A DNA stretch of 64,000 nt from the NCBI RefSeq assembly GCF_000283155.1, contig NW_004454207.1:13982279-14046278 (forward strand), read 5' to 3'. The notes under the pieces are model-generated. The model was given only the letters and a program-made list of their open reading frames with translations. It did not search any database and had not been told where the DNA came from. The position numbers and the translations under genes are program-made. The first letter of the stretch is position 1. Each line of letters opens with the position of its first letter. This DNA comes from Ceratotherium simum simum (taxonomy: Eukaryota; Chordata; Mammalia; Perissodactyla; Rhinocerotidae). Below are positions 1 through 10,212 of the stretch, in pieces.

Positions 1-189
1 AGGGTAGAGAAAAATTTCTTCCTCCCGCACAGAAGATTTATTCCTTTTCAATGGTGAGGAGGAATTCATTGTATGAATACCTGTTTTTCCATTCACCTTC
101 TGATTACATTTGCATTGTTTCTAGTTTGAGGCTATTACAAATAAAGCTTTATGAACATTCTCATACACATATTTTTGTGACTACCAGGG

Positions 190-315
190 GAAAAAATAAT
201 ATTCCCTCTACCCTTCTAGGTTCTTGTCTGGGGCCTCCCTGTAATAAAAGACAGACTAACAGGAGAAAAATAAACAGAAGTTTAATAACATGTATACTCC
301 CTGTATACCTCCTGT
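190..315 (-). mobile_element. ERV LTR fragment
   Basis: This short piece resembles the first part of the LTR at 45268-45763. Both carry a tract of the form AGACAGA(C/T)(T/A)AACA(G/A)GAG followed by an A-rich stretch and TTTAAT. That puts it on the minus strand as part of an endogenous retrovirus LTR. Edges are uncertain and no coding part is attached. The first 190 bases show nothing I can name. Confidence 0.45.
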
Positions 316-329
316 ATACATTGTGAAGC

Positions 330-792
330 CAGGTACCTGAGGGTTCCTGCAAATATTCAATAAGATTACCTTTTGACCTTGTTATGAAAAGAAGTTAATC
401 TTGTCAATTTGCTGTTTTCTTGTTTAACCTGAGGGGTGATTTAAGGGTCACAAGGATTTATGAGCTTGTTTTACAGAAGAAAGAGAATGCCTTCAAGGAA
501 GTTATGATCACCAGATAACCAGCCCCCAGCTGCCCTTGACTACCAGAAGTCAGATTGCCCAAGGGCTTATCTGGAGTGAAAGAACTCTGAAACTCCTCTT
601 ACCAAGCCCCTTAGCTCTATAAAACCCCCTGCTTTCTTCTCTTGTTAAGGTGGATTTGAGAGAACCTATCCTCCCGCCCTCTCATTTTGGCCAATTTGAA
701 TAAACTTTTCTCCATCTCCAAGCACTGATGTCTCAGTGATTGGCTTACTATGCATTGGGCACAGGAACTTGAGATTAAGAGGTTCAGTATCA
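330..792 (+). mobile_element. Class I-like ERV LTR with promoter and polyA signal
   Basis: The order of signals is that of a retroviral LTR on the plus strand: a TATA box (CTATAAAA) at 617-624, a pyrimidine-rich R/U5-like stretch, AATAAA at 699-704, and a 3' end in TATCA near 792. The spacing of TATA box to polyA signal (about 75 bases) fits a short R region as in gammaretrovirus-like LTRs. I cannot name the family. The left edge is a guess. No gag, pol or env reading frame follows, so it is a solitary or broken remnant. Confidence 0.6.
617..624 (+). promoter_or_regulatory. TATA box of the LTR
   Basis: CTATAAAA sits about 75 bases before the AATAAA at 699-704, as expected for the core promoter of an old LTR. 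Whether it is active cannot be told from sequence. Confidence 0.5.
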
Positions 793-1052
793 ATGGGAGA
801 TACCAGGAAAACTGAGTAACTCCCCCAAATGGCCTAAACCATCACCTTACAGACAAAAAAAAAAAAAAGATGTTGGCTGGGGTGGGGGGAGCCAGCTATG
901 GGAGGTGACCAGGAAAAGCACAGTAAACAAGGGTAAGATTGTTATGCAGATTTAAGTCTTGCCTACTCCATCCATAAGAGTTTCTAGAGATTTTGAGTCA
1001 TCCTTCCCTTCCTGGTACAGAGAGGGAGACCCTTGTTAAAAAACAAAACTCA
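793..1052. other. Unassigned stretch, possibly ERV internal remnant
   Basis: This stretch follows the LTR directly and ends at an ERE. It has an A run at 855-868 and a G-rich patch near 870-890. No primer-binding site or gag frame could be recognised, so the ERV assignment rests only on position. Confidence 0.3.
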
Positions 1053-1306
1053 GGGGAAGGCCCAGTGGCGCAGTGGTTAAGTGTGCATGCTCCGCTGTGG
1101 TGGCCTGGGGTTCGCAGGTTCCGATCCCAGGTGCGCACTGATGCACCGCTTACTAAGCCATGCTGTGGCGGCGTCCCATATAAAGTAGAGGAGGATGGGC
1201 ACAGATGTTAGCCCAGGGCCAATCTTCCTCAAGAAAAAAGGGGAAGATTGGCATCAGATGTCAGCTCAGGGCTAGTCCTCCTCACAAAACAAACAAACAA
1301 AAAAAT
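1053..1306 (+). mobile_element. ERE SINE, copy 1 (short form)
   Basis: A near full-length tRNA-derived equine SINE. It has an A-box-like TGGCGCAGTGG near 1066, a B-box-like GGTTCCGATCC at 1117-1127, the ATGCTGTGGCGGCGTCCCA core, the two related GTTAGCCCAGGGCC and GTCAGCTCAGGGCT blocks, and an A-rich tail. It separates ERV-like sequence on both sides, so it inserted into an older retroviral remnant. Confidence 0.93.
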
Positions 1307-1308
1307 CA

Positions 1309-1801
1309 AAATTCACCTGAGTAAATTTGAAAATCTAATTGGCTTTATTCAATGATTCACGAATCAGGCAGCATCCCATCTAGCGAATAGAAAGGAGCTT
1401 GGAAGATCTGTACAAAATGAGAGACTTCTATAAGCAGAAAGGGGCAGGGACAAGGAAGGAATGGATTACCTATCTTTCTTTGGAGGACAGAAGGGGTCGA
1501 TCGGGTGGATTACTTCACCAGTGCTGTCCAGGAAATTCCGGACTGACTGGTTAAGATTCCATTCCTGGAAGTAGTTGAAACTGCACTTAGGTTAGGTATT
1601 AAGTCTCAGTTTGATGTGGGCTTAGCACAAGACTCCATTAGGGGCCTGTCGTCTCTTTTCTTAAATGTCTCATACGAAAAGGTAACTTCTACTTAGGTTT
1701 TCAGAGCTTCTCCTGTGTCTGATGGTTCTGAAAAATAACCAGCTCAAGCTAATCCTCATGCCAAAGAGGTATATTTTGGATGGCATATTCTGCTCCCCTC
1801 A
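1309..1801 (-). mobile_element. ERV LTR or ERV fragment
   Basis: It ends with GGCATATTCTGCTCCCC at about 1780-1800, nearly the same terminal block as the LTR at 45268-45763 (GGCATATTCTGCTCCCTACA), in the same orientation. The other end (about 1309-1370) does not match that LTR, so it is a different subfamily or a composite. No open frame of note. Confidence 0.5.
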
Positions 1802-1978
1802 GTCTTCTTGAGAGTACTGGCTGCTGCTTCTCTTTCATCTTCCAAATATCACCTTGTCCAAATTTAACCTGGATCCAAACAGGGAATGGATTCTGGGAAA
1901 TGTACTTAACCACCTTAGATAGAGTAGTGAGATGAGGTTGTATTTTTCTGGTTTAGATTTGCTTTAAAAATTTTTTTC

Positions 1979-2240
1979 TGGGGTACTGGTTAAGTTCATG
2001 CACTCCGCTTTGGCGGCCCAGGGTTCACAGGTTCAGATACGGAGCACGGACCTACGCACTGCTTATCAAGCCATGCTGTGGCGGCATCCCACAGCATGGA
2101 AGTATCTTCCTATTTAGCATCTTCCTAAAGTAGAGGAAGATGGGCATGGGTGTTAGCCCAGTGCAAATCTTCCTCAGCAAAAAAGAGGAGAATTGGCAAC
2201 AGATGTTAGCTCAGGGCTAACTTTCCTCAAAAAAAAAAGA
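1979..2240 (+). mobile_element. ERE SINE, copy 2, head deleted and internally altered
   Basis: The head lacks about 15 bases (the GGCCCCGTGGC part), so the A box is lost. The B-box region and core GCCATGCTGTGGCGGCATCCCA are present. Between the core and the AGTAGAGGAAGATGGGCA block there are about 35 extra bases (about 2092-2128) containing two ATCTTCCTA-like repeats that other copies lack. The copy ends in an A run at 2229-2238. Confidence 0.9.
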
Positions 2241-2379
2241 TTTTTTTTTCTGATCTATTCTGTCATTTTTTCCTATCAGCTGTGTTTTCAGATGTCTATT
2301 GAAATTGATGGTTCTGTTTTATCATTGCTAATCTGGTTGGACAAAAGTGTCTCATTATTTCCCTATTTGATCACAGGTT

Positions 2380-2725
2380 TGTTTGTTAATTTTTTCATGT
2401 ATTTTAGGCATATTTATAATTTTATGAATTGTTTGTTTATTTTCTTTATCCAGTCATCTATTGAAGTGTTTATTTTTGAAATTAATTTACAGGAATCATC
2501 TATATAAGAATGCTTGTTTTCCTGGTCTGTTGTATATATTGCAAATATTTCCCCCAGATTATCATTTGCCTTTTATATTTATGTGTTAATATTTTGCATA
2601 AAACATTTAAAATTTTTAGATAGCCAAATCTGAATATTTTTCCCTTATGACTTCTAATTTGGTGTTCATTCTTAGAAGGGCCCTTCTCTAACTCTGAAGA
2701 TTGCGTTGAAACGCTTATGTGTTCC
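2380..2725 (-). mobile_element. L1 fragment, 3' part of ORF2
   Basis: The plus strand reads like reversed L1 ORF2/3' sequence: a TTGCAAATATTTCCCCCAG block near 2540 followed by CATTTGCCTTTTATATTT and, later, CTTAGAAGGGCCCTTC. This order is typical of old L1 copies in reverse orientation. It is decayed, with no frame worth reporting. Confidence 0.65.
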
Positions 2726-2814
2726 TTTGAAACAAATTTTTTAATATTTGTTATCATACTTTAGAAGTATTTCTGCTAAAGTTTCAAAAGAAAAAGGAGT
2801 TTTCTGTTATTTAA

Positions 2815-3010
2815 TTGAATTCAGCAGACATTTATTAAATGTCCACTGGATACTAGGTATTTTGAGAGGAATATAGAAATGAATGAAGTTCCTACCCTTG
2901 AGAAATTCATAGTCTAGTGGGGATCCAGATATGTAAACAATCACCATAATGAGATGTGATAAATCTGTGTTAGAAGTGTTGTAGGAACATACAATTTGGA
3001 GAAAATTTTG
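2815..3010 (-). mobile_element. L2 LINE 3' end
   Basis: Reverse-strand L2 tail: a CATTTATTAAATGTCCACTG stretch, then ATACTAGGTATTTTG, then TAGTCTAGTGGGGA and a TGTAAACAA block. This is the reversed order of the L2 3' terminus (AATAAATATTTGTTGAATG type end). Confidence 0.65.
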
Positions 3011-3745
3011 CTGGATGTCTGAAGGGTATGTTTGGTCAATAACATTTATTAATTAATGGCATATGAAGAAATAGGTCACAGAGGTAAAAATGTGCGTGTG
3101 TTAACACAAAGTATTGAATCACAAAATAATGAATCTTACCCAGTAACAAACTAAATAATTCATAGGATACAAGTAGGCATTACACACAAGTGAAACATTC
3201 TATCCCTGGAGGATACAGAAATGGTCAGATCCAGCCTCCAAAAATGTACTTTCCCCTCTCATTAGGCATTTTTTGATTTCAGGTTAACAGATGAGTTTTG
3301 GGCAGTGGATGTGGAAATACTGCTCACAAAAGGAATCCTGATTGGTTTGGAACATTTTCATTTTTTTTAATTCATTAATTACATAGCTTATTTGACTACC
3401 CCTCATCTCCAGGTAGACATAGCTCATAAATCTACAAATTCCATGTTTATTTACATTTAAAAAATCTGCTTGGAAATTCCATAAGGAGGTCTTCATTCAT
3501 CTGGTAGGTAGGGAATAAATGAAAGGCCTCCTGTTAAACTTTTCCTGGACAGGGCTTTTCCTCTTAGCTCTTTTAAATCATCTCTTTCGTGTGGCTCAGT
3601 CATTGACTGCATGTGAGTGAGAGCTAGAAAGATTGCAATATGTTTTCTTTCATATGAAATTTTACATTTGAAAGCCTTTCCCTAGATGTGGCCTTGATTG
3701 TTAATGTTTGAGTTGCCCAATTATTTACTTTATTATCCTTGTTCA
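3010..3745. other. No gene or named repeat seen
   Basis: AT-rich sequence without a recognisable repeat, gene or RNA. The reverse frame at 3284-3496 is open by chance and has no known motif. Confidence 0.5.
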
Positions 3746-3754
3746 GTGTTTTCC

Positions 3755-3850
3755 TTTTTTTAAACAAGTATTATCTGAGAGCCTAATGTGTTCCAGGCCC
3801 TGTGCTAAGTATTTTTCATGAGTTATTTCAGTGTAAAAGTATAGATTCAA
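3755..3850 (-). mobile_element. MIR SINE fragment
   Basis: The stretch GTGTTCCAGGCCCTGTGCTA followed by AGTATTTTTCATGAGTTA is the reversed 3' part of a MIR. The rest of the element is not recognisable. Confidence 0.55.
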
Positions 3851-4061
3851 CACTTGCAACCTTTAAGATAGTAAGATATTAAAATAAAGTCTTCATAGAA
3901 ATGAAAATAGATGGCAATAACTTTTACTTGCTATTATGAATAGAACTGATTTTTCTTTTGAGCATGTCTATTACAGGCAATAATACTGAAACCGGAAACA
4001 TGATAAGAATGTTATCATTTTGCGTGTATCTAATATTTTTAAGAAACAAAACTCAAATGGG

Positions 4062-4852
4062 CCCATATTAGATATTGCTGTGTAACAAACCACCCAAAAC
4101 ATAGTGGCTTAAGACAACAACCATTGATTTGACTTGTGATTGTGTAGGATGGCAATCCAGGCAAGGCTGAGCTGGGTAATTTTTTTTTCCTTTCACCCTC
4201 TTTATTTAAAAAAAAATTATTCATTTATTTTTTGTGATAAGAACACGTAACATAAGATGTACCCTCAGAAAATTTTTAAGTATACAATACAGTATTGTTA
4301 ACTACAGGCTCTATGCCGTACAGTAGATCTCTAGGACTCATTCATCTTGCGTAACTGAAACTTTGTACCCTTTGATTAATATCTCCCTTTTTCTTCCTCC
4401 CCTCAGCCCCTGGCAACCACCATTCCATTCTCTGCTTCTATGAATCTGACTATTTTTGATTCATCATATAACTGGGATTATGTAGTATTCGTCCTTCTGT
4501 GTGGGTAATTTTCTTTTTTGGTCTTACTGGGCTCCCTCATGAGTCTGCACTCAGATGCAGCTCAGCCATGCGGCCCTGCTTCCAGAGTTGGCTGACTGTC
4601 ATTCTTGGTGATAGAGGACAATTGGGCTATGTGTCTCTAATCTCCCAGCCGACTCACCCCAACTTTCTCTCATGGCAGCAGTTTCCAAGAAAAGGAAGAG
4701 AGTCTCAATCCACAAGCATCTTTCAAATCTCCCAAGGACCAAAGCAAATCAAATGGCCCAGCCCAGAGTCAGTGTGAGAAGCAAAAGCTGAAAGGTATGG
4801 ATACAGGGTGATGTCAACAAATTGTGGGCCATTCTTGCAATAACCTACCACT
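4062..4852 (-). mobile_element. MLT1-type MaLR LTR, split by an L1
   Basis: The plus strand begins with GATATTGCTGTGTAACAAAC and TAGTGGCTTAAGACAACAAC, the reversed 3' end of MLT1-type LTRs. It is cut at 4183 by an L1 and resumes at 4503 with TTACTGGGCTCCCTCATGAG-type sequence, ending near AACCTACCACT. The L1 therefore inserted after the LTR. Confidence 0.75.
4184..4502 (-). mobile_element. L1 3' end inserted in the MLT1 LTR
   Basis: Reverse-oriented, 5'-truncated L1. A T run (complement of the polyA tail) opens it, followed by the CCCCTGGCAACCACCATTCC block typical of L1 3' ends. It is flanked by a perfect 10-base target-site duplication, GGGTAATTTT, at 4174-4183 and 4503-4512. Confidence 0.88.
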
Positions 4853-4914
4853 AAAATTGTACTTTTGTTCTGAGAATTTTCTTTTCTGAATTTTTTTCCA
4901 AGTTCTCACATTAA

Positions 4915-4956
4915 CATCTCATCTCATCTCATCTCATCTCATCTCATCTCATCTCT
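4915..4956 (+). repeat. (CATCT)n microsatellite
   Basis: About eight uninterrupted CATCT units run from 4915 to about 4954. Such a pure pentanucleotide array is likely to vary in length between individuals. Confidence 0.95.
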
Positions 4957-5516
4957 CTGTCACTCTTCCTCTTGCTGTGACACAAACACACACTTTTTGT
5001 CTCCCAACAGAGATCAAATATCCTTGATGGACACTATATAGACCAGTAGCATGCTTCAGAATGAAGACAATATTTTTCGTTTCTTGCCCCATCCTAGCTC
5101 TCTGAAACACCAGTAGGTATTGGAGACTATACGGCTAGATTGCTATCAAAAATAAAATCCTGAAATTAGCTTTTTAAAGGGAACAAAAACTGACTGTGGA
5201 CTAGACGTCAACAAGGAATTGCTGAACACAGCAGCCCAAGCAGTGAGACGCTGCCGGAAAGGAGCAGCATACCAAATTGCCTCAATAGCTGTTCAACAGG
5301 GTGTCCAGGCAGCTTTCAAGTTTTAGTTTCTATTTGTGCTTTGCTTCAGTGTTAACTTCCAATTTAGGCTTTTTAAATGGAAACTCAATCTTAAAATCAG
5401 TTTGGATGCCAGAAAAGCACTTTTTGAAGAGGCAAGGAAACGAAGACATTATATTTATATAGAAAATGGGCAGATGAGGAACTGTAATAAGAATTTCAAG
5501 TTACTCTTATCTAAGG

Positions 5517-5542
5517 TTTTTTTTTTTTTTTTTTTTTTTTTT
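5517..5542 (+). repeat. Poly(T) tract
   Basis: A run of 26 T. No SINE or L1 body follows on the plus strand that would explain it as a reversed polyA tail, so it is listed as a simple homopolymer. Confidence 0.9.
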
Positions 5543-5902
5543 ACCACGGTCTATTCTTTATCACTAGATAACTCAGAAACTTTGATTAAAAAGTTTTAGA
5601 GGTTACTCCTAAAATATATATCTAGAAAAACAAATATTATATAATCAGTTCATTTGTATGAATATGAATTATCTACTTGATCTCTGGGTTTAGCATGTTT
5701 TTAACACATAATTTGATTTAGTCCTTCATTTGACATCCTCTGAGGCCAAGCACCTTCATATTCAGGCTAGTGTTGCATCAAGGCATTAATCCAATCATTA
5801 AAATGAGACCTTAAAAATGATATATGTTAGTGAAGGTAGGATATAATTCAGTGGAAACTGGTAGCCCAGTCTAAATAGGATATTCCTTCTAAAGACACTC
5901 AA

Positions 5903-5952
<50 letters not shown>
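5903..5952 (+). repeat. (AAT)n microsatellite
   Basis: About 16 uninterrupted AAT units over 50 bases. Purity and length suggest a polymorphic locus. Confidence 0.97.
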
Positions 5953-5954
<2 letters not shown>

Positions 5955-6014
5955 CTGTTTCAAACAAATCATATCTACAGATATTAATTTCTAGCTTAAA
6001 CTCTCTCTTTTTAT

Positions 6015-6170
6015 CCTCACAACAACTAAGTGACTTTTATTTTTTCCCCTGTTTTATTGAAGAAGGAACTAAACCTCAAGAAATTAAGCATTTAGTTCTT
6101 AGCTGGTGGAGTGGTGAGGCTGGGATTTGAACTTGGGACTACACCTCTATCTCCAAAACTCATCTTCTCT
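6015..6170 (-). mobile_element. MIR SINE
   Basis: Reversed MIR order: ATCCTCACAACAACTAAGTG, then a decayed copy of the region that normally reads GAGGAAACTGAGGC, then a GGATTTGAACTTGGGACT block corresponding to the tRNA-like B-box part. Confidence 0.75.
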
Positions 6171-6742
6171 TCATAGCTCATTTTGAGTTTCCCTTAAAAA
6201 TCGACATAGATATCCTATCTCATTTTATGTGGAAGATGTTAAACAGCTGTTTGTTAAATTGAATTAAATTAACTCTTTGCGTTTTCAATATCTATCATCT
6301 TGGCCAAGTTAATTTAATACTTTCACTGCTTTCTAAAGGTTACTTCTTTAAGACTTTGTAATTTTAAACTTTTTTTTTAACACGTAGAGAAGCTCTCTTA
6401 AACAGTAGCAGAAGAACAGGTATCTTTTTAATTTCAAATTCATTGTGGACATATATTTTTGTAAAATACAATAATATATAAAATTAATCACTAGAAAAAT
6501 GAAATAGCAAAGATATAAAAATATAATCCAAGTTCTAAAATAATATTATGTCAATAGACATGAAATTACTTTGCCAAATTGCTAAGGAAAGTTTGCAAGG
6601 ACACTTACTTTCAATTTGTATACCTAGCTCCTTGAGGACTGCTAACATATAGTTGGCAGAACCATATCAGTCCACTAGCCCATAAGGTCACTTTAAGCAG
6701 TACCAGCCTGTAAAATTATTGACCTCACAAAAAACTTGTTTA
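6171..6742. other. No gene or named repeat seen
   Basis: AT-rich single-copy-looking DNA. No coding frame, RNA gene or transposon was recognised. Confidence 0.45.
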
Positions 6743-6811
6743 GTGCTCACCTTGGCAACACATATTCTAAAATTGGAATGATAGAGGAAAAATAAAGCAT
6801 TTCATATATTT
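6743..6811 (+). pseudogene. U6 snRNA pseudogene, internally deleted
   Basis: The first ~47 bases follow the 5' end of mammalian U6 snRNA closely: GTGCTC at 6743, GGCAACACATATTCTAAAAT and TTGGAATGATA with scattered substitutions. About 40 central bases (the ACAGAGA-to-AAATTC part) are missing, and the copy resumes with a decayed version of the U6 3' end (AAGCATTTCATAT near 6796-6808). U6 is the catalytic core RNA of the spliceosome. This copy cannot function because the ACAGAGA/U4-pairing region is altered or deleted. It is joined directly to an L1 3' part in the same orientation, which suggests a chimeric retrocopy made by template switching. Confidence 0.78.
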
Positions 6812-7325
6812 ATGAACTGAGGAGAAGTAGTTTCTTGCATCCAACGTGAAATGAAAAACAGTGCAAAATAAGCAGGGATAGTGTGCTCCACTATGTGTAA
6901 GAAAAAAAGGAAGTAAGAAAATATATAAGTATCTGCTCATTTTTCTAAAAATTTACCCAGGAAAGATAAACTGGATATTAATGATTAATTACTTATAGCT
7001 GGTGGGTGGGAATGGGGTTATCAGGACAAATGGCAAAAATTAAGATAGATACATATTAGTGTTATAGAGATGTTAAATTTCCAGAATTTTCTAATTGTAC
7101 GGTGGTTACGTACTAGTATGTCCTTGCTCTTAGGAAATACACACTCAAACATTCATGTATACAGGGCCCTGATGTCTGCAACCTACACGCTAATGGTTCA
7201 GGAAAACAATGTTAGCAATTATGTATCTGGATGACAGCACTGTACAGGTGTTTTTTGGTTTCATTCTGGCAACTCTTTTATAATTTTGAAATTCTTTCTA
7301 AATAAACAAAGGACATTTTGTTTAA
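6812..7325 (+). mobile_element. Old L1 (L1M-like) 3' end
   Basis: Plus-strand L1 3' sequence: an AACAGTGC/TGCTCCACTATGTGTAAG block, then AAGAAAATATATAAGTAT, GGTGGGTGGGAATGGGG, then GGTTACGTACTAGTATGTCC, GATGTCTGCAACCTAC and a final AATTTTGAAATTCTTTCTAAATAAA-type end. No ORF2 frame survives. It starts abruptly at the end of the U6 copy. A 7-base TTGTTTA lies just before the U6 start and again just after the L1 tail (7319-7325), a possible worn target-site duplication. Confidence 0.75.
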
Positions 7326-9269
7326 CTTAAAGGATACATATTCATAATTGAAAAAAGAAGAGAAACATATCATTTAGCTTTTTCTTTGAATTCACCAACT
7401 TCTCACACTTATTACTGCATTTTGATATACTTTTAACCTTGAGACCTTGGGAGGAATAATACAATAATTTTTTCAGCCTGTATTTACCCTGGCAGAACTG
7501 TGTGTGATATTTAAAAATCATGCACTAGATGTTGCATCTAATTAATCTCCTGCCAGACGCTTAATCTCCTGTGAAATTCAGCTGCCATGGAAATAATTTG
7601 ACAAAGTGGCTTCAATTGTTAATAGTAAAGCTATTTGAATATGTGGAGCAAATTACAGATGACTACATCTTCTGCAGCTGAGAGTTGGCCTAGAAAGCAA
7701 AACCAATGTCCAAGAGTGACCAGTTTTGGATTTCTTTATTATTTGTGGGGGTACCAGACAGGGCTTTCTGCCACTAAATATTATTCCTCACACCTACAGT
7801 TTCTAAGAGTGGGTTTCAGATAATTAAATTCTTTAATATCCTCTGTCCGAATAACAGTGAACCATGGAAGATATTAGATATTGTCAGCCAACACATTTGT
7901 TGACAGTCAACCAAAAATAAGACCTTTTGAGAATGGAAAATAGAAGAAGGTTCTAAAAGTGGGAATCAGGCCTGAGGAATACCTGATATTTTAATTGGGT
8001 TCTGAGGGCCTGTATGACAATCAGCAGTGGGACTGTGTTCAGTTATAGGGTGAGGTGCCTGTCGAGTACTTGACATGATAATAAAATGAGCTCAAAGTCA
8101 AAAAGAAACAAAAAAGCACAAATGAAACCCAGCTCTGTTAAAACAGCCAGGTCAAGGTATTCGTTTCGTAGAGTAGGGAAAAGGATTAAGGTCCAGAAGG
8201 GAGGAAAGGGTGTATGTTTAAGATGTTGGGAGAAACAGAATATGTGGAAATCGTGAGGTTGCTCATTTACTAAAGGTTATGAGACCAGAGGGATTTGCTG
8301 TTGGAGACCCGCCTGTGGGGTCAGAAAGGGTTGCTTAAATGGCTGTTTGCCTGTCATTAGCATTCGGGTGACAGCTCACAGTCATCTTTTTGTCTAGGAT
8401 CAGGGGGTACTCCCATGATGTACAGGATGTGTTCACTTGGTTCAGATGGCAATTCTGTTCCTTTTTTGTATATAGCTTTATATATTTGCCAGGGCTTGTC
8501 TCTAGTCTCTGAAGAAGTTTCCTGCCCAGATTCTAATCACAGAAGTGGTGTCCCTTTAAAGAACTGGTTAATTCTTTCAAGATTTTAGACAATCTCAGCT
8601 CTGACCATTCAGTGTAATTTAAACAATGGAAGCCAAAAGTTTTAATTAACTAGCATAAATTGTTTCCCTACTAATAAATTCCCTGGAACTCTCCTAATAT
8701 ATACTTTCTATTAATAGCTCGAGGTAGGATACTGATATTGGTGGGATCGAGATATTGAACTAATCTGTTTTCTTTCTCCTTAATCCTTAACTCCAAATCA
8801 TCCTACAGCATCAAGGACAAGAGACGCCCTGCCAGGACCCCAGGTCATAAAGTTTTCCCTATTAGGTGGAGAAGATACTACCGGGCTTAGGACGCTGACA
8901 GTGAGACTTGCTGATTTATGGTAGGAGTATCGTGTATTATCTCTTCTGGGATCATGCTTTATACGGAGAGGTTATGGGAGGCCAGGGTAACTGACTCAGG
9001 CCCTAGATATTTCTTTCCACTTCATACCATTCCCTATGTACCATCAAGGGAGTGCAGCCCAGGCCTTGACTGAGGTCCTCCTAAGGGTTTGCAGCTTCTC
9101 ACATACCCCCTCTAATATCGGAAACAGACAACCACTACTCCTGATGTTTCTAAAGCCCTTCTTTCTCTTCATTCCCTTGAGTTGGAGTGGGTTGAGGGAG
9201 AGGTTGAGGTGAGTATCCATGACTATCCCTCTTTTTCTTCTTTCTCACAATACCTCAAGACCCGAGAGG
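7326..9269. other. Repeat-poor DNA, no gene seen
   Basis: No repeat family recognised over about 1.9 kb. The open frame at 7635-7823 has no known motif. Local features are an AGGGTTGCTT-rich G+C patch near 8250-8360 and a pyrimidine stretch before 9240. Confidence 0.45.
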
Positions 9270-9670
9270 TGTTATATTAGTTTGCTGGGGCTGCAATAAC
9301 AAAATACCACAGACTGAGTGGCCTAAATAACAGAAATTTCTCATAGTTTTGGAGGCTGGAAGTTCGAGATCAAGGTGCTGGCAGGTTGATTTCTTCTGAG
9401 GCCTCTCTCCTTAGCTTGCAGATGGCCGCCCTCTCTCAGTGTCCTCACATGATCTCTCCTCTGTGTGTGCGTGCCCCTGGTATCTCTGTGTGTCCAAATT
9501 TCCTCTCATAAGAACATCTATCAGATTGGATTGGGGTCTACACTAATGGCCTCATTTTACCTTAATTACCTCTTTAAAGGCCCTATCTCCAAACACATTC
9601 ACATTCTGAGATACTGGGGGTTAGAGTTTCAACATATGAGTTTTGGGGGGACACAATTCAGCCCATAACA
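9270..9670 (-). mobile_element. MLT1A/B-type MaLR LTR, near full length
   Basis: It starts TGTTATATTAGTTTGCTGGG and ends CAATTCAGCCCATAACA, the reversed ends of an MLT1A/B LTR with TG...CA termini. Internal blocks such as TTTTGGAGGCTGGAAGTTCG and GGCCTCTCTCCTTAGCTTGC are in the correct order. It is a solitary LTR. No clear 5-base target duplication remains. Confidence 0.88.
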
Positions 9671-9868
9671 GGTGGGTGTTGGGTTTCAGACCTTTATCAC
9701 ATCCTTATACTACAGGACAGTAAACTTATGGTCATAGACAGGAATGGTATCTTCCTTACCCTGTGAAAGGAACTCTATGTTAGCTCTTGAACTCAGAACT
9801 TCAGGACTTAGATAACTTAAGATGAAAATGCATTAATTTAATGTCTACCAATATTATCTCCATTACAG

Positions 9869-10012
9869 CCTTAGAACCACCTACCAGGGATTACCCCTGG
9901 CACCACATCTCAGAAAGCTCCAGCAGAGGCGGGGGAACCAAAGACAGACATTTCCAAAGAGAAACTAGATAATTCATTAAAGATCAGCGCTACAGAGAAG
10001 AAGAAACTATAG
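9869..10012 (+). other. Exon-like open segment after a splice-acceptor-like site
   Basis: A pyrimidine-rich run ends in TTACAG at 9868 (and TTAG at 9874). From 9875 one frame stays open for 45 codons to a TAG at 10010-10012. The translated segment is hydrophilic, rich in Lys, Glu, Ser, Thr and Pro, and ends in KKKL. It looks like a protein tail more than a random frame does, but 45 open codons is not significant alone, and I recognise no protein. No upstream exon was found in the window. It could be chance sequence or a decayed last exon. Confidence 0.2.
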
Positions 10013-10212
10013 TTTTCATGCAGTGGAGGCCCTGTGCTGTTTTTTGCTCTATATCTTGGGCCTACCTGTAGAAAGAAGGTTAATCCCAGGTTTTTCCCTG
10101 TCTGAACAGGAAATTGAGATTCATTCTACTTAAAGTCAGGTGAACAGAAAAAATAAATTATCATGTTCTTAACATACAAGGAAACCAGGACCACTGGGCT
10201 AAATGGTCTAAA

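Larger units (their letters stand above)
4957..6014. other. Repeat-poor stretch with T run and AAT array
   Basis: Apart from the T run and AAT array listed separately, nothing here matches a repeat or gene I know. The 87-codon frame at 5336-5599 runs through the T tract as a phenylalanine run and is not gene-like. Confidence 0.5.

Noticed and set aside
1066..1127. tRNA-like A and B boxes
   Set aside because: They belong to the ERE SINE, which descends from a tRNA. No cloverleaf with a proper acceptor stem is present, so no tRNA gene is called.
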